DNA of 64,000 bases from Phytophthora sp. 'mugwort' (lineage: Eukaryota > Oomycota > Peronosporomycetes > Peronosporales > Peronosporaceae), in contig JAUCEF010000007.1 of assembly GCA_033558025.1 (NCBI GenBank), positions 8,370,001 to 8,434,000 of the forward strand, read 5' to 3'. Made by a program: the position numbers and the translations under genes. Within the stretch, counting starts at the first letter, position 1, and each line of letters starts with the position of its first letter. Under the pieces are notes generated by a model. The model did no database searches. It saw only the letters and a list, made by a program, of their open reading frames with translations, and had not been told where the DNA came from. Below are positions 10,474-23,600 of the stretch, one piece after another.

Positions 10474-11351
10474 CTAGCTCACTTTTGAAAAATCGTTGAT
10501 CGCAAAAAGAGTCACGTCCTGACTCTCAGAACCTGTTGCAGAAGGCGCCTCAACGACCAGATCGTAGTGGATTCCGTCGTAAAGCAAGAACATCCGCTGC
10601 GTGAAGTTTTGATCCTCACCATAGCACAATCGACTCATGCTCGTGACGTCAAAAACAACCATCTCCACTTTGTAGTATATCGACAAAATGGACAGTTCGA
10701 TCTCGCCACCCCAGGACTTGTCGTCCATAATCCACGCGCAGTACTCGTACACGGGTCGTCCCAGAAACACCTCCGAGTACTTCTCTGGGTCTGCCAGGAT
10801 CGTATCCTTAATCAACTGCCGCATCATGGGGCCATTTCCTTCTCGTCCCTTGCCCATCGCATACCCAATCGAATGAAACAGGCAACTATTATCCGCTGGC
10901 ATAACACGCCGCATGAAGACCGACGTCGATTTGGGTTGTGTACCGCCAGTCTCAGGCGCCTCCTTAAGCACCAACACTGAGCCCGTCCGAACACCCAAAG
11001 ACGATAGCGTACTCTCCTGCATAATGACATCAATTATTACTACCCAAACTCCCCTTCACCACGTGAATAATAGTTGTGGCGTACGCCTGAACCCTCAATC
11101 ATCTTAGGAGGATATCCCGTCATCACTGCAATATCAAATTGTAGACAAATTTTGGTTAGAGAGGGGTGCTATCGACAAGTCTGAACGAATGACACCAGAA
11201 GATCAGGGCACTTGCCATGCTGGTCCTGCGGCGGGATGGACGTTTCCTCGAACAGATGAGCGCGCAGTCCGTCCAGCGTGATGTCGTCCGGCAGCCCCAT
11301 GAGCTTCATAGACGTGCCATTGGCGAACGTCACCTTAAAATTCATCGGCAT
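10474..11351 (-). CDS. OTU-family deubiquitinase, OTU1/YOD1 type
   Basis: Predicted cysteine protease that removes ubiquitin, like OTU1/YOD1, which works with the Cdc48/p97 segregase. My model has three exons: 11351-11216, 11125-11085 and 11016-10474, giving 239 residues. The N-terminal 70 residues form a ubiquitin-like UBX-type domain (MPMNFKVTFANGTSMKLMG; the tiny middle exon supplies the GYPPK turn). The OTU domain follows with ADNSCLFHSI (catalytic Asp and Cys) and YDGIHYDLVV (catalytic His). The C2H2 zinc finger found at the end of yeast and human OTU1 is absent, as in many protist forms. Intron 1 appears to use a GC donor (GGCAAGT). Family call is strong; exon 2 edges are inferred. Confidence 0.8.
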
Positions 11352-11615
11352 CCTCCCTACTTTGTTGTCGCTCAGTTCCGTTGTGAGCAACTTCTTTCTG
11401 TACACCAATGCTACACCAAAACCGTTTTTGGATTACGAAACATGGCTACCATTTGAAATTCCATCGATTACAAAACATGGCTACACAATAGGCAATTTGC
11501 ATTCCAACGTGCCATTTGCCTCGCTTTCTACTGATTTCTCTTTATCTTGTACCTAAGCAAAGCGGGATTGTGTCGTTTAAAGACTTACAACGGACGAAAT
11601 GCTCTGAATGGTCGC

Positions 11616-13180
11616 TCAGTCTTTCTTGAACCACGACGAGATTTTTGACGTGATTTTAGCCTTCAAGCCGTTCTCTGCGTCGCTCCTATCCTCTGCAGGG
11701 TCGTCGATCCCGTCCACAACGGAGCTGGACGCACCCAGATAGCGCTCTTCAAAGGAGCCAATACCAGGCACAATGTGGCCTTCGTTGTTGAGCCTCGAGT
11801 CGAAAGAAGCGGCCACCAATCGAGCGTCACCGAAAGCCTAGCCATAGGAAGAGGGTTAGCGCCCAAGACAAAGGAACGGCCCGATCGAATGCTTAGCAAA
11901 CCTTGCAAAAGCCATCTGCAGCTTCGGGGCAAGTCACGAGGGTCACTACTGTAATCTTTTCCTCCTCCACACCTTGCTGCATTAGAAGCTACGAATTATC
12001 AACCGATTAGCGAAAAAAGTTAGAGAGGGGTTTCAAAAAACAAATTGAAACAAACTGATCATCGCACATGGATGATTTTGTCGATCTGGGAAACTGACGC
12101 AAGCTCCGGCAACAGAAGCAGCACTTCGTGACCATCAAGATCTTCCGGGAGACTCGCCTTGGCAATCTGACCAAGGATAAAAGATATCTGTTAGCCAAAA
12201 TATTCAAATAATCGTCCAAAAAATCTAAGCGGTTTACCTTGTTACCGCCCTTGGCTACCTCTTGTACCAAAATCTCGCCGTACTTTGCGTCGTATGGTAA
12301 GGAAGTACGAAGGACTTGCGACAAACTGCGCATTGACACTGCTAGTTTAAACCAAACCACCGACAGCCAGCAATCACCAACCACCGCAACTACTTCAACT
12401 TACCCCTTCTGGGCCTCCGGCTCCATGGCGACGCTAATACCGCACACCTTCACGTCGTCTTCAAAAACGAGACCCTCCACTTTGTATCCACGCGGGGTCA
12501 CCACAACAGCCTATTCAAGCAACCCGACAGCATCAAATAACTGCAAAACGCTACCTAGAAACAAATACTATCTCCAGTACAGACCTCTTCGTCGTTCGGC
12601 AGCTCCGTCAGCGCCAAGTCCAAAGTCGAACGCAGCACTCCATTCGCATCATGAGTGAACTTCGCACCTGTTCGCACAATAAATTGTCAGTGTTTATCGT
12701 AGCATTTCCATGACAGCTGCAGCCCCACTCAATGTGCGCACCAGCGTTCTCGTAGTCGCGGATCCGCGTCATACCGAGTTGGATCAGCTCGCTCTCCAGG
12801 TCCAGTACCACCACATTTTCGTGCTGCAGACAATGTCCATGAGACCCCATTATCCGAATACCGCTAGGGATAACAACAATCACCAACCTGAGCTTTCCAG
12901 AGCTCGAGACGGACTCCTCTTCCCAGTGCTTCACTGCAGACACATATCCAACCGTAAATCGTAGGAATCTCTTGGCTAGCACCTGCACGCTTTTAGGGAC
13001 ACATACCCGCTGGCATATATGCGCTGCTCCGCTCGTGCTTGCTGCTGCAATAGCAGCATGGGGGCGCCCATGATCGCTACTGCGCCCAGCTTGGCGTGGC
13101 TTCGTACAGCTCGTAGAAACATATTGATCGCTCCCAAATGGTATGTTCAGGGACCCTACAACTGAACGACGTGTTTTCAT
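11616..13180 (-). CDS. Uracil phosphoribosyltransferase-like protein
   Basis: Multi-exon gene read from about seven conserved blocks on the minus strand. The order matches UPRT: VVLDLESELIQLGMTRIRD, VVVTPRGYKVEGL, CGISVAMEPEA, KYGEILVQE, DLDGHEVLLLLPELASVSQ, EEEKITVVTLVTCPEA, and the end block HIVPGIGSFEERYLG, which corresponds to the VPGLGDFGDRYFGT motif that binds uracil. The PRPP-binding loop, normally LLDPMLATGGS, is here LLLPELASVSQ and lacks the TGG turn, so catalysis is doubtful. Splice sites were inferred from GT/AG and frame; the boundary near 12.7 kb is weak. The N-terminal about 60 residues are Arg/Ser-rich and could be an organelle presequence. It faces the next gene across an 89-bp shared promoter. 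Confidence 0.65.
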
Positions 13181-13269
13181 TGGAGACAAATCGGCTTTAA
13201 TGATTCACTATTGGATGAAATCCCAAGGTAGCCATATTGCGCGAAGGGTCGTGAAATCTCCATTGCACA
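13181..13269. promoter_or_regulatory. Short bidirectional promoter
   Basis: Only 89 bp separate the divergent start codons of the UPRT-like gene and the EF-hand/nephrocystin-like gene. The spacer contains an ATTGG (inverted CCAAT) box and a TTCACTATT stretch that weakly resembles an initiator. Both 5' UTRs must be very short or overlap. Confidence 0.45.
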
Positions 13270-16200
13270 ATGTTGAAGCGAGGCTCGCGATCTGGAAGAT
13301 CCTCACGTCGCAATAGACCGGCAGATAGCTTGTCGGAGCGAGATTCGTCGCCTGGAGCGACTCGAAGGAAGACGAGGAAGAGCAAGGGAAGTGAGAGCAA
13401 CAGCATCCAGGACTCGAGCGACGATGCCATGCAGAAGAAGAAGAAGGAGAGGTTCAAGAAGGCGGGGAAGATGAAGCGAGCTCCGTTACTGGATTATTCC
13501 ATTGTGGAGATAGTGTATAGCGCTATGGCGGGGCAAGCACAGCGATGTGCGAGCCGCCACTGGCTCGAGCAGTTCGCCAAGTACGAGGAGGCGAAGCGAC
13601 CCGGTCTGATCAAGGCTGACAAGTTTACGAAATGTTTGAACAAGATGGGGATTGAGTTAGACAAGCGAGAACATTACGAAGCTCTGGCAGACTGTTTCAA
13701 GACTAGTGCAGGAAAAGGAGACGACAACGACAACAGTGACGACAACAATGAGAGGAGATCCAAACAACTCGTCGAGTACGCCGTCTTTGTTGATTTTGCC
13801 TGCAATGCTCGTGACTCAGAGAAACTGAGCGAAATTGCTCAGTCATTGCGTGAAAGTATCTCGAAGTACGACGGGAAGAAACAATCCGCGACTTCTTATA
13901 ACATGGCAGCAGGACTCGAAAAGCTGGACCGACACAAAAGGGGGTGGATCACTGCCACGCAGTTTGAGCGAGCGCTTCTTCGTGAAGATCAAGGCCCGTC
14001 GTTTCAGCTATCAACAGCAGCAATTGGCATTCTCGTGGATCGGTTTGAGTACGAATACGAGAAACAAGAGCTCGGTATCGACTACATGCAGTTTGCACAG
14101 TGGCTGCAGCCTCTCCTTCATCTTGATGTCAAGAAAGTTCACAAACGCGTGAAGTTGCTGGTCGAAGACGCACGCTCGAAACAGGGTTGGGAACTGTATG
14201 AAGTTTTCAAAGCTATGGATGATGACAAGGATGGCGAGATCGATGCAGTGGAGCTGAAGGAAACGCTTGTGGAGATGGGACTCCCACTGACAGATGCACA
14301 AATTCGGTGCTTGGTCGACGAGTACGATATTGATGGGGACGGCAAGATCCAGTATAAGGAGTTTCTCTCAGTGTTTGATTCCTCTGGCAAGACACAAGCT
14401 GAGAGAAAGAAGAAAAAGGGTCGTGACCAAATGGACACAGAGAGCACTACGGACCAGATCGACAAGAAGCAAGACAGGGTCAAGCGGAATGTCCGCAATT
14501 CGTTTAGCTGGGGGATCACGAAGGCGTTTGCACGAAAGCAGAATGCAAAAAGTGGCAGAAGAAATCGTTCGATTAGCAAACACCCTGGAATGGACGAAGC
14601 TTCAGTATCTTCAGAGGGAAATAGCAGCGAAGAAGCAAGAAAAAGAAGGCCTTCAACACAAGAACGAGCTGCGACTTCAAGTGAAGAGGAGCTTGCTGCG
14701 AAACTGACTAGAAAACACAAGCAGAGAGACCGGGATCAGCATTCTGCTGTGTCCGACGACGACAAAAACGTTCGAAGCTCTGCCTCAGACAACCAAAGCA
14801 GACAAACCTCGAAGTCAAAGCCCAGACGCAACATGGCTAGCAAACGAGCTGCTCATTTATCCTCGACTGAAAGCGAGCAAGAAGACACAGGTCGCGAACA
14901 GAGCAGGAAACGAGAAAACAGAACTAAACGCATTACTAAAGAGAAGGTCACTACGGTTAGAAGCGACGAGGAAGAGAAGGCACACGACAGCAGTAGCTCG
15001 GACACTCTCAACTCATCGAAAGCAAAATTCGGTACAAAGCGCACGGAAAAGAGCTCTCGAGAAACGCCGAAAAGAAGTCGTAGTCGGAGATTGGCGTCAA
15101 GTTCAGCTCCTCGATCTCATAGCCGTCAAAACCTGTTTCGGAGGCGATCACCTCGTCGTCGCTCGACTTCATTTTACAGACAAAGGAGCTCAAGCCCTCG
15201 ACGAAGGCACAACGTCAGTCGATCACGCTCGGTGCGAATGCGAGCTAGACGTAATAATGCTGCATGCAGTAGTGATGGCGACGAGAGTTCTGGGTGCTCC
15301 GACAATAATGACTCATTGTTTGGTCTGGATGTTGCAAAACTTTGCCAAGCGAGAGGACAACGCGCTGTTCGACGTAGTAGCTACGTCAGAAGTATGGATG
15401 GTGACAAGATCGATAAGGAACCGGATCAAAACGTTGGCGATGGCTCTGAACACCGTGAAAATGAAGACGATGGAGACGAATGGAGCCGGTCAGATGAAGA
15501 ATATCACACACATCTGAAGCGTTCACTTCGTCGAGCGTTTGATTTCTTCGACTTGGACCAGACATCTACCATTGACAAACGCGAGCTGAGTCACGTGCTG
15601 CGGGCTTTGGGTCATGAATTTACTTCGAAAGAGCTAGAAACCGAAATGGCGACCGCCGACTTGGACCGGAACGGCCAACTCGACTTCTACGAGTTCGTGG
15701 CGTTTGTCAAGAAACAACTGGCTCAGAAAACGTATATACTGTCGCAGCAACGCGAAATGGAAATCCGTCAGTCGTTTCAGTCTCTTGATTCCGATAAAAA
15801 TGGCGCTTTGGATGAGCAAGAGTTCGAGTATTTAATTTATAAAGTTCTCCAAGTGGAACTTTCAGTCGAGGAACAAAACGCACTGCTGGATTTTGTTGAC
15901 AAAGATGCTGACGGTTTGATCAGCGAAGATGAATTGATCGCGTTCATGAAAAAATTGGAAACTCTACATTGCAAATACAGCGGCAACAGTAGGCAGAAAC
16001 AGTTCTTGGACTCTCTTGATGCTACTTCCCAGCTTGCTTACTCGGCAATGAAGAAGCTCGTGCGTGGCGCCCCGATGGACATCGACCGAAGTTTGCTCAT
16101 GTTCTTTGGTATCCCGTCGAACTTTCGTCCAGCAATATCATCCGCCGCGACATGCCGTACGCTGCATGGCAATACCATGGAGTATGTGTTGTCATTCCCT

Positions 16201-17793
16201 TCACCTCAAACCATTGAGGCTTTGGCATTGGATACCAGACTGAATGATAAGAAGGATTCGTCATGGTTTACGCTGACTCGACTGGATACAAACAGCGAAG
16301 AGTATCGAATGTTGCAAATAGCAGAGAGTGTTGAGGCCCAAGCGATTGTATCCCTTAAGCGTGCAGCCGGTGTACCCAAACCTTTTGACACGAGAGAAGA
16401 CGACGTAGTGAAGCGTTGTGTCCATGTGTGTTTGTTCCAAGAACAAGAAGAAATATCCGGATCCAAAGCTACAGTTAGACGTCGACGAGGGAGCAGGACC
16501 AACGCATCTAGTATAAAACGTACGGGTGCAGGCTCAGTCGTTGGGAATGTGCATGAAATCCCAGTGTATTGGCACCAAGGAGAGGAGGATATTTGGGAAT
16601 TCTCCAAGAAATCCACCAAACAGGACAAGTACAAGTTCCTCGTGCGCACGAACGCGGTGAACGATCATTTGTTTTTGCTCGTGGAATTCATTGTTCATCT
16701 CAAACTAAACCCTGAAGAGCATCAGTCGAAAAAGAGGCACTCAAAACCCCGTAAGGAACGAGATGACAGCGGCGACGAGACGGAGCGAGGAACGCGAGAA
16801 ATGGTGTGCTGCTGGTGCAAGATCCCAGTCCGGCAACTGCTAGCAAAACGCTCTGACATTTGGCGTCGAAAGGAAAAGCTGTGGGGCGGCACTGCGAACG
16901 CTCCAGTTGATATCGAGCAAGATGAACTACTGCGTCGACGAACGGGATGGCGCGCTTTCACCAATATGTTCACAAAGCCATCTCCTCCGTTGATGGGGAT
17001 CAAAAGCGTGCCAATTGATTCGTTAACGGAAGATCTGCAACTTTTCGTCCGCAAAATGCCGCCAATTGTGATCGCACCGTTCGTATCGCTCCCAATCCTT
17101 GCCGAGTACATGACTCTGGTGAGAAAGACCCTCGCGTGTGTTGCCAGTTCCTCTGCAGGTAATGAACCAGCAACTTCTACTCTTCTCTTGAGAGGCTTCT
17201 AACGCGTAATCTTGATTAGTCGTGACATGTGAACCTGCACTCAAGTTGTTGCCAAAGATTGTGGACGATCACGTGGCGCTGTCAATCTTCCGCAAAGTTT
17301 TCGATTCGGAAGTAGCAGGGATGAAACCTGGCGAGGTAACTTAACCATTAGAACAACTTAATTCGGCTGGTATGATGACTAAAACACCGCTTATATCCTG
17401 CCCACAGGGGCGTCAATGGAAGTTCCAGCAGCTTGTGCTACGCATGTGGCCGTCGTTTGTGCACTGGCAAGAGCGTCTGCCCTCTTCACTGCTTCCTCCA
17501 TCCCAGCTTCCAATTATGACCCATAGTGCCAAGAATCCAGCTAGCCCGCCACCGGATGGCATCTCTGGAGCTTCAAGAGCCGCTGAGGATCAAGAGGACC
17601 CCCAAGTCGCGGCTCAAATGCGACTCAAGTTACTACAGACTACGGCATCTGGGTACGCAACATTTAACGTTGTTGCACTCTCAATGTTTCCGCTAACTCC
17701 GCATTTCTGCACAGTAAACTGCGCCTGCAAGACGTGCGCGTGACGTCCACTCCATTCCACGTGCGCGAAGTGGCTTTCCGCCGCTTGTTGTAG
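13270..17793 (+). CDS. EF-hand protein with nephrocystin-1-like C-terminus
   Basis: Model: exons 13270-17158, 17220-17335, 17408-17652 and 17715-17793, in frame, 1442 residues. Two EF-hands with good Ca2+ loops lie near residues 315 and 350 (DDDKDGEIDAVE, DIDGDGKIQYKE). A charged Ser/Arg/Lys-rich linker follows (about 380-740, with RS-type runs near 620-650). Four more EF-hands lie near 760-890. From about 920 to the end the sequence resembles the C-terminal domain of nephrocystin-1 (NPHP1): a beta-rich region, a VCCWCKIPVRQLL segment, WGG...VDIEQDELLRR, then PPIVIAPFVSLPILAEY and a terminal helix-rich part. NPHP1's SH3 domain and N-terminal coiled coil are missing. In animals NPHP1 sits at the ciliary transition zone and binds Jouberin, whose homologue lies 30 kb away. 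The EF-hand call is certain; the NPHP1 call rests on motif order. Confidence 0.75.
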
Positions 17794-18015
17794 TTGCCTT
17801 TACGTACGATACATCAATGTATCCATTTCCATTTCTTTCGACTATCCCCAGAAACTGTATGAACTCGAACTCATTTCAGCCAATCAGCACAATGTATCCA
17901 TCGCACATACGACTTGTGGCCGTGATGTCATCTCCGCGCCATGCGTGTCACTCGCCGCATTCGCAGACTTGTTGAGGCCTAGATTGTGTATCGCTGTCGA
18001 GCAGCAGAACAGAGC

Positions 18016-20197
18016 ATGGAGATCCTGCGCGGCCCCGTGGATGGCATTGCCCTGAGCGAGAACTTCCCCGTCAATGGTTTCCGCCTCATGGTGGCACTTG
18101 CGGGATGCAGCCTTGTGGCGCCGCTTATTCACCTCACGCGCAGCGAGACGTCCCGTACGATCATGGCTACATCCCGGCCATTATTTTTGTTTCTTATTTG
18201 ACGACAATTTGTGCATTAGGTCACTTGTTCAACGTGGCGGCGGGACTATTCGCCGGTGCCTTCGTCTTCGACACGGCCGTGCTGCACACTATTGGCACGG
18301 CACTTGCAGTGTATCTGCTCATGCTGATGGCTCCGAGGTGCGGCAGTTGAGGAGCAAAAAATATGTTGTTTTTGTTACGTGGACTAATTTTTGTGTCGAT
18401 TGATTTTTGGTGATGCAGGAAACTTGTGGGCCGCATTGTGCTGCCGCTGCTGCTGACGTACCTCGTGGGCATGTAAGTGGACAGTTACTATAAACTTCGT
18501 CGTGTATACAGGTTGGTAACTGATTATTGTGAGGATTTGTGGAAGTCACTACTACCGCGAGTTCCACAGTCCGGATATCGTGTGGGACTCGGCGCAGATG
18601 ATTCTGACGCTCAAGCTCAGCTCCGTCGCTATTAACTACAGTGATGGCGGTCTGTCTAAGGAGAAGAAGACACCTACAATGCTCAAGAATGAGCTTCAGG
18701 AAATCCCGGAGCTGATTCCTTACTTCGGTGAGTGATCTCCAGATGAAGAGCTACTCAACCGAGAGATGGACACATGCTAATGATGTTGTACAGGTTTTAT
18801 TTTCTTCTTCCCAACGTACCTGGCGGGCCCTGCTTTTGAATACAAGGACTACATCTATTGGATGAAGGACATTCGTGTCGCTCCGATGATGGTACACCTT
18901 CGCAACCTCTTCGTCATTATGGTACGTTGTGTACAACTTGCTCCTTTTGCTGATGTATGTACCCTCATTGTTTGATTCTTCTCATGTACTATAGGTCTCA
19001 GCTGTGGGCTTCTTGGCATCGCTCCAATTCCCGGTTGAGGAAATTGATTCGCCGGACTTCTACCCGGAATCGTCGTGGGCTGTGCGCTGCCTCCGTATGT
19101 GCATTCCTGTCATGCTTTTCCGTTTCCGCTTTGTAGGTGCTTTTCTTGCTACACAATTTATTGGTTGAGGTATTACAGTTGTTGATTTTTTTTTTATTGA
19201 ATTACGATTCACAGTATCTTGCCTGGTCACTGGCAGAGGCGGCGAGTGCTGCTGCTGGTGTTGGCTACGTCCAGGCTACTGGAAAATGGTGCTACAGATC
19301 GGGAGTGATACTGGAGTTTTCTTTATTAAGGACCCTTTTTTCTGATATTATCTTGTACGCGGTTGATTTATAGGAATGGTATCACGAACAACGACCTCCT
19401 TTGCGTGGAGCTTCCTACCAACTTTCGTGTGGCAATTAACAACTGGAACATCGGAGTTGCGCGGTGGATCAACACCTGTACGTCACAAATAGTTGCGTGA
19501 CGATACAAATACCCTTGACTCATAGTACATGTTCTTTGACTTTTTTTCTTCTTCTCTAGACATTTACCAGCGTGTCGGTCTGTCCAAGTCCGGAAAGTCT
19601 GGTCTGTTGTCCACAATGGCCTCGTTCTTTGTCAGCGCTTTGTGGCATGTAAGTGAACAAAACTGTGCTTTAAATTAACGTCTGTATGTTGCTTTTGAAG
19701 CTGACATATGCACTGTTTGATTATTCTAGGGACTATCGCCTGGTTATTACCTGTTCTTCCTCTTGGGTGGCATTTACATCGAAGTTGGCAAGCGTGAGTT
19801 CCATTGTTGATGCCGCAGTGCGTGTCTTCTGCTTAAAATTGACTTACTATCTGCCATGCTGCGGCTTAATTTGTGTATGTTAGACCTCCGCCGTCGCCTG
19901 AGATCGTACTTCCACTACACGGAGGACCGCAAAGCCCACCCCCACGCCGTTTTCCTCTCATCTTTCAACGGCACCTCTCACCCGCTGGCATTCATCTACG
20001 ATATCTCGGGTATGTTCCTGACGTGGATATCGATGCAGTACGCCGGTGTAGCGTTTGAAATCATGGACGTGCGGCGTTGTCTGGCCATTTGGAGCTCGTG
20101 GTACTTCCTCCCGCATATTGTGAGCATTGGCCTACTGGTTTTCTTTAACCTCTTCCCGCAGCGTCGCTCTGCACCCAGTGAGAAGAAGACCCAGTAA
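18016..20197 (+). CDS. MBOAT-family lysophospholipid acyltransferase
   Basis: About nine short exons that together encode a multi-pass membrane-bound O-acyltransferase of roughly 480 residues. The order of blocks follows LPCAT3/MBOAT5: N-terminal helices (LIHLTRSETSR joined to HLFNVAAGLFAG after an intron of about 80 nt), LTLKLSSVAINYSDGG, PYFGFIFFFPTYLAGPAFEY, NWNIGVARWINTYIYQRVG with the catalytic Asn, and SALWHGLSPGYYLFFLLGG with the catalytic His. It should re-acylate lysophospholipids in the ER (Lands cycle). The start at 18016 gives a plausible leader (MEILRGPVDGIALSENF). Splice sites between 18.3 and 19.9 kb are consistent with GT/AG, but the exact edges of the 19.2-19.4 kb exon are uncertain. 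Confidence 0.8.
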
Positions 20198-20647
20198 TAG
20201 GCAACGCAAAAAGGTTTCGCCAGTCGATGAACTGTCGCGTTACCAAGCAGATGATGCGCTTTCGCCTGCTGAAATGTGGTGAATCAATAGACCCCTCCGT
20301 CTCCGCTATCTCTGTCCGATGTATATTAATCGTTATGCGCTTACTCGTATATGAGACTGAACAAGGTCCAGGAACAATGTCGTTTTATTTATTTTTACTT
20401 TTTTTTTTAATGAGGAGCCCTGTAGAACTTGTCGTCCAAGTTTACCAGAGCAGTTACCGCTTCGAGTTGTTTCCGTCGTGGCACGACGGAGAGAGCTACC
20501 GAGTCATCGTCATCTCTGCTGCTGAAGCACCATCCCTCTCCTCGGCGCAGCCCGTCGTCAATGTGGCGAAGCTAACTGATTTTTGGCTGTCTGTTTCGAG
20601 TCCACCGTATGCCGTAAGGTGCTGCTGGTTGTCCGTTCCGAACCAAG

Positions 20648-23600
20648 ATGACTGGATCTCGACCCCGTCGCCAGCGCATGGCCAACCCTACGAGAAATGG
20701 CCGTGCACTCTGGAACGCGCTCAAGAGGAATTTACCGTCATATGTCGGCCAACGGAGGCGGAATGCGCGACGTCCGTTCAAACCCCACTATTTTATCGAC
20801 CCGGAGGCAACTACCAAGAGAATGTGGGACTTACTGCTCACTTTGCTCGTTCTTTATACTACACTGGTTGTGCCATATCGTGTGTGCTTCCAGGTGGAAG
20901 CAGGAGGCGGCTTTGCCGTGCTGGAAACTGCGATGGATGTGGCCTTCTTCATCGACATTGTCTTGAATTTCTGCACCGGTCTCCAATTGCCTTCCGGCGA
21001 CGTGTCGTACAATTTCCACGTCATTGTCAGGGCATATCTGCGTGGCTGGTTCACTGTGGATTTCTTCTCGACGCTCCCTTTTGAGTCACTCGCTAAGCTC
21101 TTTGGGGTCGGCAACAACGCGCACGCTGCTCTTCTCTCTGCCAAATTACTGCGTGGACTTAAAGTCTTGCGGCTCTTCAAGCTGGCGCGGATTCGACGGC
21201 TGGGAAAAGTGTTCGCCAATCTCGAAGATGCCGTCTACACGAACCAGAGTCTTGTGTCGCTAGCCAAGCTAGCGCTTACAATGCTCTTCATTGCCCATCT
21301 TGTGGCTTGCCTCTGGTATGCTGTAGGGAGGACAGGCTCGGACGAGTCCTGGTTGATTAGCATTTCGCTTGATCCTGCGGGTCACGTCAATGATACCAAT
21401 TCGCTTCAGTATGTCAGGTCCGTGTACTGGGCCATTGTCACCATGGTAAGTTCTTGCTACTATTTTATAATAACAAATTCGTAAATCAATTTATCCTATT
21501 TTTTTGGTGTGGGGTAGACGACAATCGGATACGGCGATATCGTGGCACACAGCAACAATGAGAGACTGCTAAACATCACTGTGATGGCTGTCGGGGTGTC
21601 CTTCTTTGGTTATGTGATTGGCACAATTTCGACTTTAGTCACAAATCTCGACGTCGCTGCAGCCCGTTATGATGAACGTATGACGGTAGTTAAGGAATAT
21701 ATTATCTCGCGTCGCATGCCTAAATACATTGGCAACAAAATCCGACATCATTTCGAGTACTACTACCAGAACCGCTCGGTTTTTAAGGAAAGTCGAATTC
21801 TTAAACGACTCCCATCTGCTCTTCGGAACGAAATGGTACGTTGTGACGTATGTATTGTCCATCTTCCCTTATTGACTCGAGAATCTTATGCTAACATATT
21901 TTTGATCATTTCTGTAGATCCATCACGTTCACTCGAAAATTGTCTCGAGCATTAAGTACTTCGTAAGATGCCCCGAAAGCTTGATCAGCGATATTGTGAT
22001 GGCAATGCGTCCATTTGCGATGCTTAAAGATGAGTACGTATATGTCGAGCACGAGATCGCAGCACACGTGTTTTTCATCATTAAGGGCAAAGTTCAGCTT
22101 GTGAAGACCGTGAAGCGCGGCAAAGAGGATATGCGGTTATCTACCATGAGTATTGGAGATCATTTTGGCGAGGTTGGTGCCCATGCGATCCATCGACGCA
22201 AATGTCTTTTAACAATTATTGTCATTTTTTGTTTGAACAGCTCGAGGTATACGACCACGACCACGGTAACGGTGTGCGTATCTGCTCAGCAGTGGCGAAA
22301 TCTTACTGTGAACTGACATTTCTGTCGCGGGATGCCATTCAAAAAATTAGTAAGTGTTCTCCTTAACGTTTAAATTAGAGTGATGTATATGTCTGACCAA
22401 AATTTTGTTTTCATTGCTGCAGGCGTCAGTTGGCCCGAGGTTATTAAACATTTCCGTGAAACTGCAGCAGCGAGTTCGAACAGCATGCGACGGCGTGTGG
22501 ACCCTTCGGTCTTTGACTCTCTCCGAAAACCCGCTCCTCGAGTTCCTGTTTACCACAAAAGCGTGGATATCCCAGATACAGTGACCAAGACTTCTGTCGT
22601 GAACAGCAAGGTCACACCGAGTAGACCAGCCCGTATTGCCCCCTTTATGCCTCCAAATATGACCGATACAGCCCAATCCAGGCCACAAACTATCGCGGAG
22701 GAGGGTAGTGAATTGCCACCACCGTCTGACATAACTGAGCAGTCGGAGTTGTCGGCTTCCCTGCAACTTGAGAGGAGCACTACTGCATGGTTGTCCTCCC
22801 CCGAGCCAAGTGATCCACCGTCGCTTCATGCAGTTCACCCGCTTACAAGACCATTCACGTCCATTGCCCAAGGCCGCAAAACTACACTGGAGGCATTACC
22901 TGGCACCCCCTCGTCCAAAGCAAAGCTCGGAGCGAAGGTAGCGGCTTTCGATACATTAGACTCGCTCGATCCGAGAGAGATTCAAGAAAACTTTAAGCAC
23001 AGTGAAGACGTCGACGGAGCCACCCTCAAGAGTGATACTTTTCACCTTCAAGAGCATCAAGCCGACTCCCGTTTAACGCCTGAACAGCGGTACGCTCCTC
23101 CGATCACAACTACCAGTATATCGGAAAATGCGCCATTGGCAACCGAAATGTCCGAGGCACTCCAGCGCCATCACGAGAAAACCTTAGCTCTTCAGCAGCT
23201 AGCGAATGAGATGGCGGAGCAACATCCAGTAGATACTCCGCTTGAAGGACGTCCGTCCTTGGCTGGCGCAAGTAACGAAAGCGAGCTCCATGACATGATT
23301 GTCAAGATCCGTGACTCGCCACACGAACAACCGAAGCGAAATCTCCAGTCAGAGCGTGTGATGCTTCGAGGAACGTACTTGTTCCACCCTCAAGAGCCCT
23401 CGATCGTGCTTTGGCAATTCTTTGTGGGCATTGGTATTGTATATTCAATTATTGTCGTTCCGTTTCGACTCGGTTATGACGTCGATGCGGTCGGTGGATG
23501 GTACGTGGTCGAGATGATAATTGATGGATTCTTTTTCGTGGATATATTGCTCAACTTCCGCACGGCCTATTTCGATGACGAACGAAAACTCATTTACGAC

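Noticed and set aside
12955..13015. Apparent intron GTATGT...CTGCAG inside the UPRT-like first exon
   Set aside because: Splicing it gives an immediate TGA; the unspliced frame stays open, so it was not used.
18105..18350. Frame reading DHGYIPAIIFVSYLTT next to the first MBOAT exon, suggesting a frameshift
   Set aside because: A GTACGA donor and ATTAG acceptor remove it and join SETSR to HLFNVAAG in frame, matching the family; it is intron sequence.
20227..21084. 285-codon plus-strand frame overlapping the start of the channel gene
   Set aside because: Different frame from the clear S1-S4 channel sequence and without domain signature; a shadow.
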